Shown one piece after another: positions 4,513 to 7,416 of a DNA stretch of 7,416 nt. The DNA lies in the NCBI GenBank assembly GCA_018830465.1, contig JAHJSI010000015.1, positions 1 to 7,416 of the forward strand, read 5' to 3'. The notes under the pieces were generated by a model. The model made no database searches. It saw only the letters and a program-made list of their open reading frames with translations, and was not told where the DNA came from. The stretch's first letter is position 1. The number at the start of each line of letters is the position of its first letter. This DNA comes from Patescibacteria group bacterium (GTDB taxonomy: Bacteria > Patescibacteriota > Patescibacteriia > UBA2169). A program made the position numbers and the translations under genes.

Positions 4513-5244
4513 CGTGTAATTCCATTATTTCTAATGGCACAGACTATACCTTCACCCTTCCTGCAGTAACAGGGGAGGGGCTGACGTGTGATACTAGTTT
4601 CAATGACTGAATGGATCTACCAACTAATATCTCACCCTTTCGGGATCAGTCGTTACGGGGGTACAGTTTATGTTGCCTTAAATACGATTTAAACTTTTCA
4701 GAAGTATTAGTTCGCTTTTTTGAATAATTCAGAATAGCGAATTTATCAACTAATTCAGCTGCTTTAATAAAACGCTGAATAGCATATGATTTACTTAGAA
4801 TCTTGTTGATTTCAAGCGCTAGTTTTATATGCTCGCGCTTGAGTCGTACATACGGCTTCAATACTTTCAAAATCTTTATTACTGGCTCTAAACCAACAAT
4901 AGTGTATTCACTGACATTATCGCCGCGATTTCTAACATAGCCAACACCAAATAACTGATGAAGCCATTCAAGAAATTCACGCTTGTCGGTATGCTGATAA
5001 AAGACAATGCTGGCGCGTATCTGATAGCCATTCCGATAATCTTTGCGATGTATCAGTTGGTACATAATACAGCCATCACCATCTAAAAATCCAGCAATAT
5101 AAGATTTTACTGAAGACGAAAGTATTGCCATAAACTGACCTTCCCACGGTATTACCCTTCTAGTTGTTCAAAACTAGTTAGGGTTTCACCGTTATGAGTC
5201 AGATTTATTATATCATATTTCTATGATAGAACGCAATGTAATTT
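4513..5244 (-). mobile_element. Group I intron L2593 with I-CreI-like endonuclease (732 nt)
   Basis: It lies after E. coli U2593, the site of the Chlamydomonas reinhardtii chloroplast LSU intron. The exon end AGAACGT pairs with GCGTTCT in the intron over 7 bp ending in U.G (P1, 10-nt loop). The last base is G at 4513. The core 3' segment GAAGGTATAGTCTGTGCC is the usual group I P7/S block, followed by a P9 hairpin CCATTA-GAAA-TAATGG with a GNRA tetraloop (4522-4537). Its core is unlike the other two introns in this gene and probably belongs to the IA type of the Chlamydomonas intron (inference). The ORF occupies 4646-5131. Confidence 0.9.
4646..5131 (-). CDS. LAGLIDADG homing endonuclease, I-CreI family, single motif
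   Basis: The protein has 161 residues (I-CreI has 163). It carries one LAGLIDADG motif, YIAGFLDGDG (11-20), with Asp19 as the metal-binding acid, so it should act as a homodimer. By memory alignment it matches I-CreI along its length: GVGYVRNRG (62-70; I-CreI GVGYVRDRG), the segment with LKPYVRLKRE (91-100) containing Lys98, matching I-CreI Lys98, and DKFAILNYSKKRTNTSE (129-145) against DQIAALNDSKTRKTTSE. Gln46 matches the catalytic-site Gln47. It would cut intron-less 23S genes at position 2593 and spread the intron. The ATG at 5131 is preceded by an SD-like GGGAAGG (5139-5145) within the intron core. The frame ends in TGA. It appears intact, with no frameshift. Confidence 0.92.
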   Translation of the reverse strand: MAILSSSVKSYIAGFLDGDGCIMYQLIHRKDYRNGYQIRASIVFYQHTDKREFLEWLHQLFGVGYVRNRGDNVSEYTIVGLEPVIKILKVLKPYVRLKREHIKLALEINKILSKSYAIQRFIKAAELVDKFAILNYSKKRTNTSEKFKSYLRQHKLYPRND

Positions 5245-5276
<32 letters not shown>

Positions 5277-5291
5277 CCGGCGAACAGCCGG

Positions 5292-5364
<73 letters not shown>

Positions 5365-5857
5365 TCTCTTGGGGGAGATCAGCCTGTTATCCCCGGAGTA
5401 ACTTTTATCCGTTGAGCTTCCGCCGTCCTATATCGTACGGTCGGATCACTAACTTCTGCTTTCGCAACTGCTCGGGTTGTCGCCCTTGCAGTAAAGCTGA
5501 CTTATGGGTTTGCCCTATCGCGCTGATTTCCATCCAGCGCTAGTCAACCTTTGTAAACGCCTCCGTTACCTTTTAGGAGGCCACCGCCCCAGTCAAACTA
5601 CCCGCCAGATACTGTTCTTTGGCCGGCTAACGGCTCAAAGTTAGATATACAAATGCTTAAGGGTGGTATTTCACTGGTAACTCCACATCCGCTAGCGCGG
5701 ACGCTTCAAAGTTTCCCACCTATGCTAAACATAAAAATCTATATATCAATACCAAGTTGTAGTAAAGCTTCACGGGGTCTTTTCGTCTAACCATGGGTAA
5801 TGAGCATCTTCACTCATCTCGCAATTTCGCCAAGTCCCTTGTTGAGACAGTTTTCAG

Positions 5858-5908
<51 letters not shown>

Positions 5909-6710
5909 GATTGTTGTTACACTATATCTATAGTGACACAGTCATTTCTGCTGTGCTCTGCATATCGCCATGCAGATCGGACCATCTCTTCATCAATTCT
6001 CCTGAATTGAGTCTGGCGTATGGTCTCTGAGGATTCTAATTAAATCGGCTCTCGATTTTTTATGATTCATCTTCTCGGAAAGTAAAGCTATCCGTACAAC
6101 TCCTTCCTTACTAAGATGTTTTCTTTGTGCCATCAATTTTACAATTTTGGCAAACAATAGAAAATCATGTTTTTTTGAGGTACGTAAATAGTGTCTCTCA
6201 AAGAAAGGAATAATCACTTCTAGTAAATCGCTTCTGCGGGTTACTGAATAGCGAAACAAATCTTCTTTGTGATTATCGTGACGACGATTTATATAAATAT
6301 CGCCCGCACCAAAGAAAGATTTTAATTCTTTAAGAGTTACCAAGCTGCGCGCTCCTTGCACCACTGCAAACTCGTGAGCAACTTGATAGCCTGTCACGTA
6401 TCCTCGACGCATTCGTGTAGATTCTTTACGATCTGGTTGTTTAACAAAACCAATTGAGAAACAACCTTCTCCATCTACAAAACCTACTATCCATCCGATT
6501 TTAGTTAGTCTTTCCTGCTGGTTTTCTGCACGAGACACTTTTTTACTTTGTTTTTTCATTTCAGACAAGGAATAATTATACCTTGTCATTATAGCAAAGT
6601 AGTGCTCGATACTCCAGGTGTTCCAGCATATAGCCAAATTTTCTTCTACATCTTCGCTGGCAAAAACGAAGTTCAAAGGAGGGTTTTCACCTCACTAAGG
6701 CAGCAATTCC
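5909..6710 (-). mobile_element. Group I intron L1931 with LAGLIDADG endonuclease (802 nt)
   Basis: It lies after E. coli U1931, a site known to hold bacterial introns (Thermotoga, Simkania). The exon end CTAAGGT pairs with GCCTTAG in the intron over 7 bp ending in U.G (P1, 9-nt loop). Just before that guide, GCT can pair with the first bases AGC of the next exon (P10). Core blocks on the minus strand are AATTTGGCTATATGCTGGAA, AACCAGCAGGAAAGAC and AATCCTCAGAGACCATACG, shared with the L2604 intron. The last intron base is C, not G. The ORF is inserted between the second and third core blocks, in the L8 position. Confidence 0.88.
5993..6589 (-). CDS. LAGLIDADG homing endonuclease in intron L1931, single motif
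   Basis: It has one LAGLIDADG motif, GWIVGFVDGEGCFSIGF, with Glu as the acidic residue, followed by the family pattern LKSFFGAGDIYINRR, then FRYSVTRRSDLLEVIIPFF and KKHDFLLFAKIVKLM. One motif implies a homodimer that cuts 23S genes near position 1931. The frame is open further upstream to a TTG at 6676, but those codons are intron core. The first ATG is 6589, next to a 7-bp hairpin (6564-6587), and 6559 is another good start, 22 residues before the motif; none has an SD. I chose 6589 as the first ATG. The C-terminus (ILRDHTPDSIQEN) is encoded by the P7 region of the intron core, so coding and ribozyme sequence overlap. It appears intact. Confidence 0.88.
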   Translation of the reverse strand: MTRYNYSLSEMKKQSKKVSRAENQQERLTKIGWIVGFVDGEGCFSIGFVKQPDRKESTRMRRGYVTGYQVAHEFAVVQGARSLVTLKELKSFFGAGDIYINRRHDNHKEDLFRYSVTRRSDLLEVIIPFFERHYLRTSKKHDFLLFAKIVKLMAQRKHLSKEGVVRIALLSEKMNHKKSRADLIRILRDHTPDSIQEN

Positions 6711-7416
6711 ACCTTAGAACGGTTATAGTTACCGCTGGCGTTCATCCGCGCTTCGGATTGAGGCTTGCACCCCTCACCTTAACGTTCGGACACTGGCCAG
6801 GCATCAGCCCCTATACGTCACCTTACGGTTTAGCAGGGACCTGTGTTTTTGGTAAACAGTCGCCTGAAATTTTTAACTGCGGCCCGGCGGATGCCGGGCA
6901 GGCCTTATTGCGAACTTACGGCCGCTTTTTTGCCGAGTTCCTTAACAAGGGTTCTCTTGTACGCCTTGGTCTTCTCGACCTATTCACCTGTGTTGGTTTG
7001 CGGTACGGGTAGTAAAAGCTTAACGCTCTATAGTTTTTCTAGGCAGCGCGCTCACCTGAATTGAATCCGCCCGAAGGCTTTTTCTTCTCGCTAACTGACC
7101 ATGTACCATAAAGGTACGCGGCCGGAAAGCAAACGCCCCAATCCAAAAGGACGTTCAAGCAGTTAACACTGCGTCGCTATAGAGCAAACAATTACTAGGG
7201 ACGGAATATTAACCGTCTCTTCCATCGCCTACGCCTTTCGGCCTCGGCTTAGGATCGCCTAACCCTGGGTCGATAATCGTTGCCCAGGAAACCTTGAATT
7301 TTCGGCGGGCAGGGTTTTCGCCTGCCTTCATGCTACTCATGCCAACATTCTCGCTTCCAGACGCTCCACGCCACCTCGCGGTGTACGCTTCAGCGCGACT
7401 GGAATGCTCCTCTACC

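Noticed and set aside
4202..5244. A single large intron or twintron covering both L2593 and L2604
   Set aside because: Each part has its own P1 helix, core 3' block and terminal G, and removing all of it would delete the 11 conserved bases including A2602.
6548..7064. Plus-strand frames of 154 and 73 codons opposite 23S
   Set aside because: They are the complement of conserved rRNA and intron sequence.

Overview
The window most likely comes from a member of the Candidate Phyla Radiation (Patescibacteria). The reasons are AT-rich, compact gene packing, a lysine-rich extended L19, short orphan proteins, mostly weak Shine-Dalgarno (SD) sites, and a 23S rRNA gene cut by several group I introns with LAGLIDADG homing endonucleases, a known trait of this group. 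TGA is used as a stop and is not seen in frame inside genes, so the standard bacterial code applies. The lineage is an inference; no marker here fixes it.

Left part, plus strand (1-2400): the end of a cytidylyltransferase-family gene, then rplS (ribosomal protein L19), then a run of three tRNA genes, Val(TAC), Leu(GAG) and Ala(TGC), all with encoded CCA. Between tRNA-Val and tRNA-Leu sits a helix-turn-helix protein with a degenerate LAGLIDADG-like 'YWGEGSK' motif. Its stop codon abuts tRNA-Leu with no gap. A long inverted repeat spans its promoter and ribosome binding site, which suggests that read-through transcripts cannot be translated while its own transcript can. Between tRNA-Leu and tRNA-Ala is a two-helix membrane protein. 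After tRNA-Ala come an AT-rich terminator, an extended -10 promoter, a 46-residue Lys/Arg-rich H1-like protein and a strong terminator that can serve both strands.

Right part, minus strand (2412-7416): an rRNA operon reads leftward, with 23S (5' end outside the window), then 5S, then 46 bases later an endonuclease Q-like PHP-domain DNA repair gene that ends at the shared terminator. No strong terminator separates 5S from the repair gene. The repair protein ends in QKTLF, which resembles a sliding-clamp binding motif.

The 23S gene holds three group I introns. In E. coli numbering they lie after U1931 (802 nt, LAGLIDADG ORF), after U2593 (732 nt, an ORF clearly homologous to I-CreI at the same site as the Chlamydomonas chloroplast intron), and after U2604 (300 nt, no endonuclease). 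Each 5' splice site forms a perfect P1 helix of 6-7 bp ending in U.G. The last two introns are separated by an exon of only 11 nt that carries the peptidyl-transferase base A2602. The L1931 intron appears to end in C instead of the near-universal G. The L1931 and L2604 introns are sequence relatives.

Boundaries of rRNAs and introns were set by comparison with remembered E. coli 23S/5S sequence and by base pairing; no alignment program or database was used.
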